From Kappaphycus alvarezii (taxonomy: Eukaryota; Rhodophyta; Florideophyceae; Gigartinales; Solieriaceae): a stretch of DNA of 64,000 nt. Positions 1 to 12,300 of this stretch are shown one piece after another (within the stretch, counting starts at the first letter, position 1; each line of letters starts with the position of its first letter). The notes under the pieces are model-generated. The model was not told the origin of the DNA and made no database searches. It saw nothing but the letters and a program-made list of their open reading frames with translations. The stretch covers positions 806,001-870,000 of the forward strand of contig NADL03000675.1 of NCBI GenBank assembly GCA_002205965.3, read 5' to 3'. Position numbers and translations under genes: made by a program.

Positions 1-660
1 AAGGACGACGAATGGACGAGGTTGCCAAACCCCATATCGCATTCAGAAGCAGATATTCGGCAAAGAATTCGACGTCATGCATACTTGGAAACGCAGGCAG
101 GGGCCTTCCTCACCGCACACCCCGCTGTAGTCAACCGAACGTCCAACGAGATGTGGACAGTGATGCTACGCCGTCACCTAGGAGTTCGCGTGTTTGACGA
201 CCCGCACCGCTGCAGTGCGCTGAGTGCCATAGGCCATGGATCTCTTAGGGGACCATGAAGCAGACCTTTGTAACAAAGGTCTCGGGTGGGCCAACCGGCA
301 CACAGCAGTTGTGAGAGTACTTGGGAGAGAGCTGTCTAAAGCAGCAGGAGTTGGCGTCCAATATGAGGTCAAATACCTACTCCCCGGGCTGAATGCGCGA
401 CCCGCGGATATTCTGGCGCACCCGCGATCCGATGCATTGAAAACCCCCCCCTCTTCCTGTGGCCTACGACATCACCATATCCTCGCTATTGCAGTGCTAT
501 ATGTCAATAAGAGCACGAAAAGCGCGAGCCGTTGCCAACGCAGCAGACGAGCGGAAGAAGAGGGATCTAGCCACGAAAGTGGCTGCTATTCCTGGCGACG
601 TCCTGCCTGGAAGATTAAGATTAGGATGGGATTTTGTGCCGCTGGCTCTTGACTCGTAAG
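1..660 (+). mobile_element. 3' end of a degenerate non-LTR retrotransposon (LINE, probable restriction-like endonuclease type)
   Basis: Translation in shifting + frames gives the C-terminal part of an algal-type LINE polyprotein. In order there is a GAFLTAHP stretch with RRHLGV (about 80-200), a cysteine/histidine motif around GDHEADLC, the RHTAVVRVLGREL helix, then RPADIL and a YDITISSLL strand (about 400-500), and a closing FVPLAL segment (about 640). The zinc-knuckle plus PD...D order is what restriction-like endonuclease LINEs (the R2/NeSL/Utopia type) carry after the reverse transcriptase. The frame changes several times, so the copy is dead. It runs off the left edge of the window. Pieces of apparently the same family lie at 6.7-7.7, 33.6-35.4 and 38.6-39.5 kb. 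The LINE call is fairly firm; the clade is inferred. Confidence 0.6.
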
Positions 661-1170
661 GATCACCTTCTGAGACATCATCAAAGGTCATAGAGAAATA
701 CGCGGCAGCTGTCGCATCGCGCAGCGGATGTTCTCCGGGGGGATGAAGACCCGCTTATACCAGAAACAAAGCTACGCTATTTGGTGCACAAGTGCGGCGT
801 CAGTAATATGCCGAGCCCCGCAGCATGCAGTAGTTAGTCAACCTGCAGTATTCAAGATGAATTTTGTAGCGACTTCACCGTGTTGCATATACATTTGCAC
901 ATACTGTACATATTACGGTACAGTGATAAAAATCCTGAAGTACTGTACTGTACAGCACAGTACAGGTGTACAGTATAGTACTGTACTGTACTGTACAGAG
1001 ACTAAACACAGCCTTGCGCAACCCATTCAACTGTATAGACGAAAATAGGCAAAATGTACAAAGTTTATGGGCACGTCCATACTGTACCAGGTACAATACA
1101 ATATCCCCAATATGAGAACACTTTGCTGTATTACTGTAATGCCGTGGTCTGTACACTACTGTTTATTGTA
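661..1170. other. Intergenic stretch with the densest TACTGTAC cluster
   Basis: No gene is seen here. Positions 902-1000 hold a run of overlapping TACTGTAC/GTACAGTA words, with further partial copies at 1080-1095 and 1126-1160. It lies downstream of the charged-protein gene that reads in from the right on the minus strand. Confidence 0.6.
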
Positions 1171-2042
1171 TCAAAGAAAAGAAAAAGGATCAAAATCCTC
1201 ACTGCCGCGAAGGATACATTTCATGATATTGATCGCTTCCGTAGCTGTAAGCGCTTCCACCCCCCCTAGTACCACTTTCTGCTTCAACGTCTCTCCGATC
1301 CCGTCCCCCGTCATCGATGCGTTCAGCACGCTGGCCTTGTCGACCGCCCTCATCCAACGCCCTTTCGACACCCTCGCTTCGTCTTTCCTCCACAGCTTTC
1401 CCGCTTCGCTTCTTTTATCATCACCATCTTTTTCGCCATCAACTCTCTTCTCAACACCGACATCTCCACCCTCCCATCCGCCCCTTTCTCACATCCATTC
1501 CCATCCCTTTTCGTGCCTCCGCACTAGTAGCACCCACCCCCCACTTCCCTCCTCTTTTACACTTCCATTTCCAGTCTTCTTCCCATCATCCTCATCCACA
1601 TTACTCGCGTCACACGACTTGAGTCGTCCAAACACATCACTTTCTGTGCCTTCTTCCTCTATGGCTTGCCGTCCAAAGTTCGAGCTACCCCGTCCATTCA
1701 GACGTCGACCTTCCCTCCCAATTCCTCGTCGGTGATCCCGCCCTTCATTTCTCCTCCCCGTCTGCTCATCACCCGCTCCGCGCCTCCAAGTTATTCCGAT
1801 TCCTCACATTCTCATGCCCATCTTTCTCCCTCATTTCCGCCACACGACCATTCCCAGACCCGTCGTCACTGTGTCCATTATCCACAGCCTCGTTCCTCTC
1901 TCGTCCGTTCCTCTCTCCATCCTGATGGCAGACCTTCCTTCCATTTCCCTACGGTCTGAAAATCCTGTTTCCACGTTAACCCCCTCCCCAGTTCTGCACC
2001 CTCGAGGACAACCCCGTCTGCCGCTCCTGTTGCAGCCGTCAT
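1171..2042 (-). CDS. Charged disordered protein with a compact C-terminal module (possible Alba/SpoVS-like fold)
   Basis: The minus strand encodes a protein that starts at the ATG at 2042 (MTAATGAADG) and ends at the TGA at 1171. Its first two thirds are rich in Arg, Gly, Glu and Asp (for example QAIEEEGTESDVFGR and NVDEDDGKK) and look disordered. The last 60 or so residues look folded: VSKGRWMRAVDKASVLNAS, then GDGIGETLKQKVVLGG, VEALTATEAINIMK and a C-terminal SEDFDPFSFL. The glycine-turn-helix pattern recalls Alba/SpoVS-type nucleic-acid-binding modules, but that is only a visual likeness. The frame changes about three times between 1,500 and 1,900, as in neighbouring conserved genes. The plus-strand reading is proline/serine-rich low complexity from the same pyrimidine-rich DNA and is probably a shadow. 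It starts 136 bases after the HDAC stop on the same strand. Confidence 0.4.
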
Positions 2043-2177
2043 TCGGACTGGTCCTGGATCCTCTGGCCGCGCATCGCGATCTCGACTCGGCGAATACACA
2101 TCACGCGTTACACCCGGGCCTCTAGCCCTGTCATCCCCTCCACCCTTTGTTACTTAGGAAATCTTCTCCGGCAAAGT

Positions 2178-3481
2178 TCATACGATTCGCCCGTTTTTTG
2201 CAGACCGTAATGAACTCAGACACTGGTCATCTTCATCATCAGACCCAGCATAGTCCACAACATACCGAGCGCGCCGCGACTTTTGCCTTGCATCTGGGTC
2301 CTCATCATCTTCATCTCTGCGATGTACCCCGAGCGATCCGCGAGGTGTATCCATCAACTGCACACTCGGCGCATAAGGCAAATGTCGAAGGTTTTCCAGT
2401 AATTGTTCCTTCATCTTTTTGCAATTCGGCCGGGCTATTGTGGTTCTCCATGTTACTCGGGGTTATATGGAGGCGAAAGTCGGGACCATAGAACTCGTAA
2501 TTGTCGTTGTACGGGAGCTCATCCGACAGGGTGACACCAACCACACGGGACGTTTCATACGCCCAGCAACGGGCGACATTGCGAACTGTGTAACCACCGC
2601 CGCCCAAGACGAGCATCGGAACGTTGTACTTTTTAAAGAAATCAACGCATTGAGCATGACCCAGCAAACTGAGGTTGAAGCAACCGAGACGGTCTCCGGA
2701 GAGCGAGTCGGCGCCGCATTGCAGACAACGGCATCGGGGCGATACCAGTCCATGACCTTCTCCATGACAGGGACAAATATTTCGCGGTAGCTTTCATCAT
2801 CTATCCCGTCGCGAAGGGGGAAGTTGAGGGAATAATGCTTTCCACGACCTAGTCCGATGTCATTGGCGTCACCAGTTCCTGGAAAGTAGTCTCCAAATTT
2901 GTGAAAACTGGTCGTCATGACCTATCGTAGTGTAGAATGCTTCTTCAACTCCATCGCCGTGATGAATGTCGATGTCACAATATAAACCCTTGCGTGGACC
3001 TTGAGTAGTTCCAAAATAGCAGGACACAATCATTAATATAGCAAAAGCCGGACGCCTCTGCCTTTTTCGCATGATGCAAACCACCTGCCCAGTTTATAGC
3101 GACTTGACAATCACCACTATTGAGTCGGGCGGCACCCGCTAGGGATCCGCCGGCAGCAATTTGGCAATATTCGTATAGGCCGTCAAAAACCGGGCAATCC
3201 TCAAGAACGTTGAAACGACATAGAGAAGTGGCTTGCTCGGCAATGTTGTAGGGGGTGATTGTCTTGAGAAATGAAATGTACTCGTCGGAATGGAACCGTG
3301 TCATGTCACGGTCAGTGGCACGAGGGGTAGGGAGGACGTCCATTCTTCTGTAAAGACCATAAGAGACGAGAAGGTTATGAGTCATACGCATGCGATGCGG
3401 TTTCATAGGATGGCCTTCGGCATAGTAATAATTACCGACGTCGGCATCGTAGAAATAGGATACTTTCCGACGGGTAGACAT
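2178..3481 (-). CDS. Class I histone deacetylase (RPD3/HDAC1 type)
   Basis: This is a zinc-dependent lysine deacetylase acting on histone tails in nuclear co-repressor complexes. From the ATG at 3481 ([16 protein letters not shown]) the protein carries the family order: [41 protein letters not shown] (active-site histidine pair), [15 protein letters not shown] (metal ligands), [26 protein letters not shown] and [15 protein letters not shown], then an acidic tail (GSDDEDD). About 434 residues are expected, normal for class I. The reading frame changes at about six places (near 3021, 2986, two at 2919-2926, 2724 and 2417). All catalytic residues survive, and five of the six are single-base losses in short runs. 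I therefore read it as a live gene with consensus errors, not a pseudogene. A run of 11 or more G lies about 65 bases upstream of the start. Family certain; intactness inferred. Confidence 0.93.
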
Positions 3482-3635
3482 GGTCAAGTCAAGGTGAGGA
3501 TGCTACGGGGGGAGTAAGTTGAGAATGGAAGTTAGGGATAGTAGGGGGGGGGGGGTGAAGGGAAGAATGGGGCCGGGGACAGAGGGACTGGTAATGGTAA
3601 AGCGCGGGATGCAGCAAGTTGGAGGTCGCTCGTAG

Positions 3636-4037
3636 TTATGAGCGTGATGTCAGAAACGGTAGGATACATTCATATTGAAAAAGTTTTCGACTTGTTTTTT
3701 TGAAGGGTTGTGTCAAGGCGGAGTTGAGGGGTGGACTGCTGTCCATATTACATGACATGATCAAAGGCTTTTGAATGTTTTGCAGCGGCGCGAGATGCTT
3801 TTGGGAAACACAGCCAATTAGGTGGGTCCACTTGCCGTATGTTTCACTCGTCAATTCCCCAGCTACAGTTTTCAGTAGAGCATCAATATGACACGAAATT
3901 AGCTTACAGTCACTTTGTGCAGCACTATTCCAATTGTACTGTAATGCCGTTTCACTTTTTGGTAGATACTCATTGCTATGCTGGTGGTTGATCTTTACGA
4001 GTTCTACGGCATTGCACAGAAGCGCTAGAAACTTCAT
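3636..4037 (-). CDS. Hypothetical protein, 133 residues, not recognised
   Basis: An open frame from a true ATG at 4037 encodes 133 residues (MKFLALLCNAVELVK ... LPFLTSRS). No signal peptide beyond a short hydrophobic start, no repeat and no familiar motif is seen. It lies 155 bases upstream of the HDAC start on the same strand, where the HDAC promoter is expected. It may be a chance frame. Confidence 0.2.
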   Translation of the reverse strand: MKFLALLCNAVELVKINHQHSNEYLPKSETALQYNWNSAAQSDCKLISCHIDALLKTVAGELTSETYGKWTHLIGCVSQKHLAPLQNIQKPLIMSCNMDSSPPLNSALTQPFKKTSRKLFQYECILPFLTSRS

Positions 4038-4571
4038 GCATTAATATCGAGGGTCCAGTGCAGAACCGACTATGGTGCTAGCTAAGTGCTAACCGGGTGG
4101 TCCGTGCGGAGGGTACTCAGAAATTAACTACAAATGCAGGCGGCGATTGTAAACATGTCGCGCCTGCATCACTTGGAGACTAAACGCGAAACGGTAACGA
4201 AGTCGCGAGGCTCCTGTTGAGGGGAGAAACCGCAACGGGAAGCAGCGAAGGAAGCAAGGCGGCAGAAGAAATTGCTGGCTGAAGAGACTCTAAATCTTTT
4301 GACTCCTCAATGCTTACCGGGCATCGAAAACTGCGTGAACAGGCAGGGTTTAAGGCATCGATAACCGGCCTCGCCTTTTTTTTCGCATCGTAATGGGTAT
4401 GTCATCATGGTAACAGATTCTAAAATGCATGGAGTAAGCGCGATTCGGGGAGACATAAGTTTTTATTCGGTACAGCTGTTCACCGAGATTCGTAGTGCTG
4501 ATTACCTGCACAGTTCTGGCTCAATTTGAAGTCATGCAGTTTATACTTCCGCCTCTGGCAATGTGGACAAT

Positions 4572-4967
4572 ATGCGGGTTCTCGACAAATACCTGAAAGG
4601 AACTGCCAGTCCTGAGAAGCAGTCTCTGCTCTATTTTAGCCCCATGACACACAATTTCCTTACCACTCTACCAGTGCTGAAGCGATGTCTTAGTTTCAAT
4701 CTGCGCTTAGGGGAACTGTGTACAGTACTGGCCATTCGAGGAACGAGAAAATCATTTATTTCTCGCAACATGGCACAGATGATCGGTAACTACGTAGTGT
4801 CACATGGGATATCGCTTGCAGTCCCCGTGATGCCTCGACGCGTTCCTGACTCACCGCCGATCGACGTTGCAATCTCTACCTTCGAAAACCACCCTCCCAC
4901 CCGCGTACAAACAGGGAAGCAGATGGGGCGCAACAGGCCCGGACTAGGGGCCGAACCTCTCGGATAA
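4572..4967 (+). CDS. Hypothetical open frame, not recognised
   Basis: The frame is open from an ATG at 4572 (MRVLDKYLKGTASPEK) to a stop at 4967, about 131 residues. It contains TRKSFISRNMAQMIG and a polar C-terminus, and no known domain is visible. It sits between the HDAC and a LINE fragment, so it could be part of an older repeat. A GTACAGTA word lies inside it (near 4721), which is more usual for non-coding DNA here. Confidence 0.15.
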   Translation: MRVLDKYLKGTASPEKQSLLYFSPMTHNFLTTLPVLKRCLSFNLRLGELCTVLAIRGTRKSFISRNMAQMIGNYVVSHGISLAVPVMPRRVPDSPPIDVAISTFENHPPTRVQTGKQMGRNRPGLGAEPLG

Positions 4968-6690
4968 CCACCAATGCTGGAGAACTACATGCAAGTCGAA
5001 GAGCACTACGCTTTCCACAACCCCGTCTTGCTATTCTGTACCGTACTGTACTCATTGAAGGGGAAAAGCTTTGGTGCTTCATTGATTTAGAGACAGTGGC
5101 GGCTATTAACCGACAGGTTGTACCTAAGCATGAAAGCCGACAGGTGGGGGCTTTGTTACAGGACTGCAAACAATATAAGTAAACTTTTCTCTCTGCCATG
5201 GCAACTAAACTCGTAAAGATCTGTCAGGCCAAAGCAGAAATAAATTACTGTACAGTGTACAACCTGAGCAAGAACCTTCTCATCCTCTCTTCCGCTCGCT
5301 CCCTCTCTCTCATTCGTTCCATCAATCCACTCAATTAACCGTAAACAACCTACGTTCGACATCCCCGCTTGGTATGGCGAAAGCCAGAACCAACAAGGTT
5401 CGCTCTCCTGGCGGACACAACCAAGGCGCACACACAGACAAGAGTTGCCACGATCCCCCCACGGTACGAGATTTCTGCCTTTTGCAGGATGGATGACTGC
5501 AACAAGCACCGAAACCTGTCCCACCCAAGGCCCCGCAACGCCACAGCCGATACCCAGTCTGTATCGAGCAGCCTCAGTCAACGGAACGACGCGGCTTGAG
5601 TATGAATTGCCCCGATGATGTCCACCCTCGCGTTCTCAGCAGGGCCCAGGCAAGGGCGCCCTGTCGTCCTACGCGAACGCACAAGCATGCTTGCTGATAG
5701 CGGCAGAAGGTGTGGAGAAGTACTGCCGAAACACGCTCTAGGGGAGTGGACAATTGTAGTGCACTACGCTGCGGAATCCCCAACTCTCCTCAAAATCCTG
5801 GAAATGCTCCGCAATGATCTCCCTGGTGCTCGTCTCTCGACGAACACACTGTCCGATCTCATCCCGAGCTTCCTACGGCCGAGTGTAAAGTCGGTGCTTG
5901 CATTGCAGCCGCCAGCGAGGTTGGGATCCTAAAGACCATACCTTCCGACATTAGCATGAGAGATCGCAAAGCCCTACCGAGAGCAATCACTCGCCTCGTT
6001 GACACAGCAGCGGGCACCCTACCACGCCAAAATGACTTCGTGGAGAATTTCATTTCGAGGTTCTACAGGGGTGCCCACACCTGGCACCGGAAACAGACCA
6101 AAATGATGGACCCCTAGCCGACGATGCCAAGTCAACGACAACCAACAAGTTGACTCGGATGCGCAAGACATCCTAGCGCAGCACCGGAGCCAGAAACCCA
6201 ACCAGCGGCTCACCACAACAAAAACAAGGAGACCCCGGACAGTGAAGCGGAAATACCGGAGCCCGCCACAGTCCAAGACAAACCTGAAAGCGCCACGCCA
6301 CCGGGAACATGAAAAACAACCCTGGCCCGGAAAACTATGGAACCCTCACATGCGAAACTTCGGATCGCAAAACCCAAAGAAACAGGCGCCGCTCAGCGGC
6401 TTAAGAACCTAAGCCCGGGATCCCTGAAGCCCCTCCACACTCATGGCGAACACCGACCTACGAACGAACCGCACCCGCGCCCTGTCACAGCCCATGAAGG
6501 AGATGCGGACGGCGAAGGTACAACTTGACCCTACTCCCCCGATGGGAAAACGGGCGAGCAAGGCCTCTCCCATTAGTCCTCCCTCCTTTCCCTTTGCCGG
6601 TAACGATGCCCCCATGCCCCCGATGCCCCTCTCGCAACCAACGAAACAGTCTACCCCTACTGCTCCTCTTCCTTCGGTCTATGATGCACT
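4968..6690. other. Non-coding or unrecognised sequence, LINE 5' flank
   Basis: TACTGTAC-type words occur at about 5037 and 5246. From about 5,600 the composition is GC-rich and open frames run for about 100 codons without a recognised domain. This could be the 5' region of the LINE whose polymerase start lies at 6.7-7.7 kb, but I see no domain that proves it. Confidence 0.4.
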
Positions 6691-6699
6691 GCACCGCCG

Positions 6700-7730
6700 C
6701 TAAGGCATTCGGACATCTTCGACGCATTCCTGGGAATTGCATGCACAGTCTCGCCATATTACTCATACATCTCCGAACTGCAGCAAACGCACAGAACGCT
6801 GAAGCAGTCCACACTGCTTTCCTCTGGATACACCTTCTTCCCACTGCAGTCTTACGACATTTAATGCGTGGGAAGCCGGATGGCGGTCTCAGACAAGGCA
6901 AAGCCAAGGACTCTAAGAACGCATCCGTCGCGCCAGTGCAGGCGAATGGAGCGAACTTTGGGGAGAATCCATTCAAGCACACCAGAACGGAGAAGAGCGA
7001 ATCGTCCGACGTCGACCGCGGCAGACCGAGACAGACAATAGGCGCGATCCAAAGATTCACCGGGCAGCCCACTTAGCTGCAGATGCGCAGTACCGGGCGT
7101 GCGATGCGCACCCTACTTCAGTCGCGCATCGAGGATGTGCGTGACCCACAAGTTTAGAACGTCTACGAGAGATGCACCCAGCACTGCAATCTCCTGTGAC
7201 ACCATCGAAGCGAGAGACCTTCCGCTCCCGATGGAAATTACTGAGGAGGCCGTTCTAGGCGCCGTCCGACGCCTGAACCCGAACTCTGCGCCGAGACCGC
7301 GCAGAATGTCCCCTCGGCTTCTTCGATTGTTGGCCAACACAGCGGTCATTCCTAGAGCAGGTGTGACGGGCATCTCGGCGCTAATTGCGGTTGTGATGAG
7401 ACTGGCTCATGCAGACTTCCCAGACGAGACAATCCTTCTGATCTCTTCTGCGACATGTTGCCCATCCAACCCCGGCCACACAAGATCCGCTCCATCGCTA
7501 TTGGGGACGGCCGCGGCTACTCTTAACGAGGGTGCTACCAAAAGCAATCGAGGACACGAGGGAGTACCTCGCACCCCCGCAAGTTGCCAATGGCGTACCC
7601 TGTGGACTGGATTCCATTGTGTACTGTACGAGGCACGGAGACTGGTCGAGCGCCGACACGATTAGGGCGAGTATGTACTGGTACAGTGGATGCAAAAAAG
7701 TATTCAATCGGTTCTCGAGACTAACCTGAC
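6700..7730 (+). mobile_element. LINE fragment: start of the reverse-transcriptase region
   Basis: In changing + frames the sequence reads like the region ahead of, and the start of, a LINE reverse transcriptase. There is a HLLPTAVLRHLMRG block (near 6,830-6,875), TSLERLREMHPAL (near 7,160), then ITEEAVLGAVRRLNPNSAP (7,226-7,285), PHKIRSIAIGDGRGYS (near 7,480) and YLAPPQVANGVPCG (near 7,565-7,607). These match the RT order LPxxSAPGPSG, then RPIAIG, then QxGVGVPGG. The copy stops before the catalytic YxDD block. It complements the 3' end at 1-660 and the middle piece at 33.6-35.4 kb, so it probably belongs to the same family. Confidence 0.6.
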
Positions 7731-7965
7731 ATACAGTTAGCGAAAAACGAACTTGTTCATATCCCTATGGTGGGCTATCCCGCCCGTATAAGATAGCACT
7801 GTTTGAAACCTTGGAAACGCCATTACTTCTCAACCAGTTCTGTTAGTAGCATCACAAGTAGAAAGAACAATAGACAAGCAATAGTGATAAACAATAAAAA
7901 TGGAGCCGTAACGAAATTTCAAATAACACAAGAAAAAATGCAACTCTTTACGAAAGTCTCAGTAC

Positions 7966-8953
7966 TTAATGGACTCCATTAGAGTCGATAACTGCTAGCA
8001 TACGTTTCGGCAAGCTTTGGTACAGTTTCCATATGTAAGAGGTCTCAATTGTGGCCCACGCATCCTCGATAGATGACTCCAACTCGTCCACGTTACTAAA
8101 CTGCCTTCCCTACAGTAGACACGACGGGCCAGCAAACCCCAGACGTTTTCGAAATATTGAGGTCTGGGGACTTTGCGGCCACGGGAGGACCCGCACACCA
8201 CACTGAGACAAAAAAGAAATCGTCTGCTGGGACCAGTGGATGCTGACACCATCCTGCTAAAAAGTCCATGTGGTAGTCTTCCCAAATGTTTCTGCGGCCA
8301 AGGTAACAACGTGCTCGCAGAATCTTCCAATACTTTGCAGAGTCCTGCTTACCTGTTAAAAACACTAGCGGAGATGTCCCGTAAAAGCTAACTGCGGCCC
8401 AAATCATTACTAAACCCCACCATTCTGACGATTGTGAAAACGACGCGATTCTTTTCGTAGATCATGTCAATACATCTAAAGTCCATCCGGTCGATCCGGG
8501 TTAAACTTTTTCTCATCTGAAAAAACAATATGCGTCCAAAAATCGTTACCTTTGGAAATAAATCGACGTGACCACTGCAATCTTTTTTCTTGTGCTCTTT
8601 ATTCATCAAATGTTGCTTGTTGATCTGTCGATAGCGAAACTGCGGGAAGCTGAAAGGATCTGCTGAATTTTACGAACAGTGACTGAAAATTTCAGAGCCA
8701 GTTTGATATCTGCGGCACTTGAACCTCCTTTGGATGCTATTCGGAAGATCCTTCGACGCTCAGGCTCCGAAAATCTCTGAGCATTTTTGGGCGTCTCCAT
8801 ACTTCGGCTGTGTTCCTACTTTGCGACGAAGTTCTGAATTGTGCCTGTACTTCGGTTCAATTCCACTTAAATGGCACGGATTGAAATCAGCTCTCTAGTT
8901 ATTGCTACAATCTGCCCCTTTTCGAAGTCGCTGAGGTATTTCCCTTTCGGCAT
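7966..8953 (-). mobile_element. Degenerate Tc1/mariner transposon (transposase remnant)
   Basis: The minus strand starts with an ATG at 8953 (MPKGKYLSDFEKGQIV, a helix-turn-helix start) and ends with PKRMLAVIDSNGVH and a stop at 7966. Between lie RKIQQILSAS, FSDEKKFN (first catalytic D), YGTSPLVFLTGKQDSAKYW and KSPDLN. SPDLN is the mariner/Tc1 motif just before the last catalytic D/E. The length equals a full transposase (about 329 codons), but several stops and frame changes break it, so it is dead. Possible terminal inverted repeats share TTAGCG followed by an A-run, at 7738-7760 and, reversed, 9060-9080. A second, different mariner lies at 41-42 kb. Confidence 0.8.
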
Positions 8954-9359
8954 TTTCCGGGAATGTTGAAGTAGGCTGTGGCGTTTTGCGGGACTAGAAG
9001 ACAAATCTCTGTGTCTACATGTATCTTTTATGGCCATAGACCATTCGTTTGCTGCGGGAATTTGCTTTTTTCGCGCTAAATTGCTCTTGTATCATTTGAT
9101 TTTTTCTTCAATTTATAGGGCTGATTCTACTTTTTTTAGTGTGACGCAAAGCTCCAGCTTTTATATGTGGATCCGAGGAAGTAGACGGTCTCTAGTGTTA
9201 ACGCTGATCCATTTGGCTACAAATTTGTGGTCGCACGGACACTTTACTGTACAGCATTGGCGGAAAATGGGGGTGTTTAAGTTCGAATTTCGGGACTGTA
9301 ATATGAGAGGGAAGTCCAGATTCACGATGGAGTAGAAATTACTTGGATCCAAATATTTT

Positions 9360-12300
9360 ATGATAAGCCTCTAAATCTTTTTGTTGGGATGATTTCAATT
9401 CCGTTCCAGGTGGCAACTACCGTTCCAGATAGCTACTCAATTTCATGGACATCAATTCAACCAATAGGAATGTGGACCAAGAGTTTCGGGATTAATGGAA
9501 TCATTTTCGGATTCGATAAGTATGTGTTCGGGAGATTCTTGTTCACAAAAGTATGATGTGTTTTCATTGATCTAAAATCCAATCCTATCTTTTTGCGCAG
9601 TATCTAAATTTATGGCTTTCGGGGATTTGTTCTGAATAATATCCTACTCTTGACAGTTTTCTTCATTTAAAATTTATATTTCGTTCAAAGCCATTTCTAT
9701 AATGTCACCGGAAATTTCATCCACAGTATTATCAATAAATTGTTTCATTAACTCATTTGCTTTTCGTATTTGGAATGAAAGTTAGCTCGATGAAACAGAA
9801 TGGCTGATATCATCTATAGCTTCAATAATGAACCTGCGGTTTGATTTATGGACTGTAACGATTAGAGATTTTTGTCGAATTTTATTTCTAGTTTGGGAGA
9901 TGGCAAAATTTCTCTTTTTTAATTTGTTAAATATGTGATAATTCCACAATATCACCAACATTGATAGGTATATTGTTCACTGACTGCGGTTTGATGACAA
10001 TACTTAATTTCCTTTTCGCAATGAGTTCATTATGCGTATAACATAAATTCTTTGGTACATCTCGGGGACTAGAATTATCGATACGTCAAATGTGACCTGT
10101 ACCAAGTTTGTAAGAATTTAAAACATCATTACCATATAAAACTTTTCATATCTTAAACATTCGAGCAACGCACACGGAATTACTTTTCGAAGTACCATAG
10201 AATTTTAAAAAAATGTCTCGTTATATTTTCTGTATCGACTAAATTGATTTTTCGAATTTTCGTTCTGTCTTCGGAAGCCAATATGACAAAAGTAAATCCC
10301 TTTCTTTCAAGATAAAACTTGAAAATATCATTTTCAAATGCCTGCTCTTCTCTAATATTGCAAGGGGCCAAAAACGTTACGATCCATAGATTTTCGATGT
10401 AATTGATACAATTTTCATTTTAAGGTACTGTTGTTATAACAGAAAGCCATGTAACAGAGTCCAAAATATGAAAAATCTCAAATTTCCACAAAAAATGATC
10501 CACACAGTCTTATTAATTAAACCACTAGATATTGAACTTGTGGATACTTCTCGGGGATAACGTGGTTCCTTGGAGATAACCGAAATTTTTCATGAATCAA
10601 TAACTTAAAATTATTTTTTGCATTTGTCATTTCACATAGAATTTTTTTCAACTAATAAGTTTTTATCGTCATAATTTGAATTACCATATTCATGTTTGTG
10701 GACATTTTTTAAATGTTTTTTATCATCCAAGATACCTTTTTCCGGGTAATGATATTATTGGAACAAATTGCAGATACGAATGAATTTCCAAACCCATCGT
10801 AATATTTTATAAAATTTTCCCGGCTACATTAAAATATTGACCGCTATCCACCAATGTAATGGAAGCGATTAAATTTTCTTTATGTAGTGCAATGCGTGAA
10901 ACGCAAGCAAAGAAGGCCAACAAGCGAAAATGCCTAATGCAATACTTAGCAAGGGAACACACAAAGAACACACCAGACGTTCGGGATCTTATTTCTCTTT
11001 AAGCAACCTGCGTTGCAGTAACTAAGCCCCATGTCTCTGACGATATTGGCTTGCCAGGGCTTGCAGCGTCTATGACGAAGGCACTTGGACGGTGTGGTAG
11101 AGCGGGGAGAATTCTTCGGGTGGCAGTAGGTCACTCCTACTTCCGGGTTGTAAGGCCAGACGGTGTCCAAAGGCTTCGTGGTGTGATCGCTGGGATCATT
11201 CTTATAGGTACGACGTTGGATGCGTGGCAACAGCCAGTAGCAAACCTTGAAGGGTTGCGACTTGGTCGCGGGTCTCCTCAGGAGATGCGAGGCGGTGTCT
11301 CTGTCGACACACTGGTGGGCGATTCCACTTGTATATAGACGCTGAATCAGGTAAGCGCCAAAGGCGGTACGGAACACTCCAACCTTAAAAAAGAAACAAA
11401 CAAGAAAAAGGGAAGACCCGGAGGTCAGTGGACGTGGGATCCCGAAGGAAAAACACGCAAAGCGGGGACACCCGAGCGGAATAGAAAAAGTTATAGCCAA
11501 AGCTGCTTTGAACAGGGAAATCTTGAATTAACGAAGTAAAAAGTCCAGTTCCTCCACGCAAGTGCTGCGAGGACGCCTTGAAAGAACAAAGGTTGGGAAC
11601 CAAGTCCAGGGCCTGCACTGGGGTACCTTTGCTGTAGAGAGTCTGTGACTCATTTAGATAATAAATACTAACTTTTTTACTCTACAACTACAAGTGATAA
11701 ACCCAAATATATTAAGTGTCAGGCCCGTAGTGGGCTGAAATTATGTCCGCGTTAGTGGATAAATAGAATGACACTTGGCCCAATGGGCTGCTGTGGCCAA
11801 TAACGAAGATTGAGTCGCCTTTGATGTCCATTCGGCCCATGGGGCGCGAGCCATGGCCTAAAACCAGTTAGCAGTCAGCTTACAGTTGTAATTAAAAGTT
11901 AGTGTCAATAAACGGATCAAAATTCGATCACTCAAAATCGGCTTAGCCGTCAAGCAGGGTGCACCAGTGTAACATTGCACTACACGTTAGACATAAATTA
12001 GATACGATTTTCCTTCATTTGAAAAATATTTTATATTCTTGTTACGTTTCTTCCAATAAGCCATTGTGGTGATCCACTAATTACTAGATGCACATTTAAC
12101 TTCATTTCTAATCTCATAAATAGCTAATAAATATAAAGAACCGAGCATTCTTCTTTTCTCACTTGAATTGGCGCCATTTCATTATAGCCAGGTGGTGTGT
12201 TTTGTTCAGAACCAGGGAGACCATCCATAGTCCCGTCCCAATCGCCGATAATATATTTATAGATTTTCTGAACTCAACAATACCCTTCCCTGTATGTTAC

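Noticed and set aside
902-1000. CRISPR-like array suggested by repeated TACTGTAC words
   Set aside because: Words overlap with no regular spacers; the genome is eukaryotic.
1067-1735. Long + frame (222 codons) rich in Pro, Ser and Thr
   Set aside because: Composition effect of pyrimidine-rich DNA; the minus strand gives a more protein-like reading.
11700-11995. Possible solitary LTR starting TGTCAGGCCC
   Set aside because: No second copy and no clear end or target duplication could be found.
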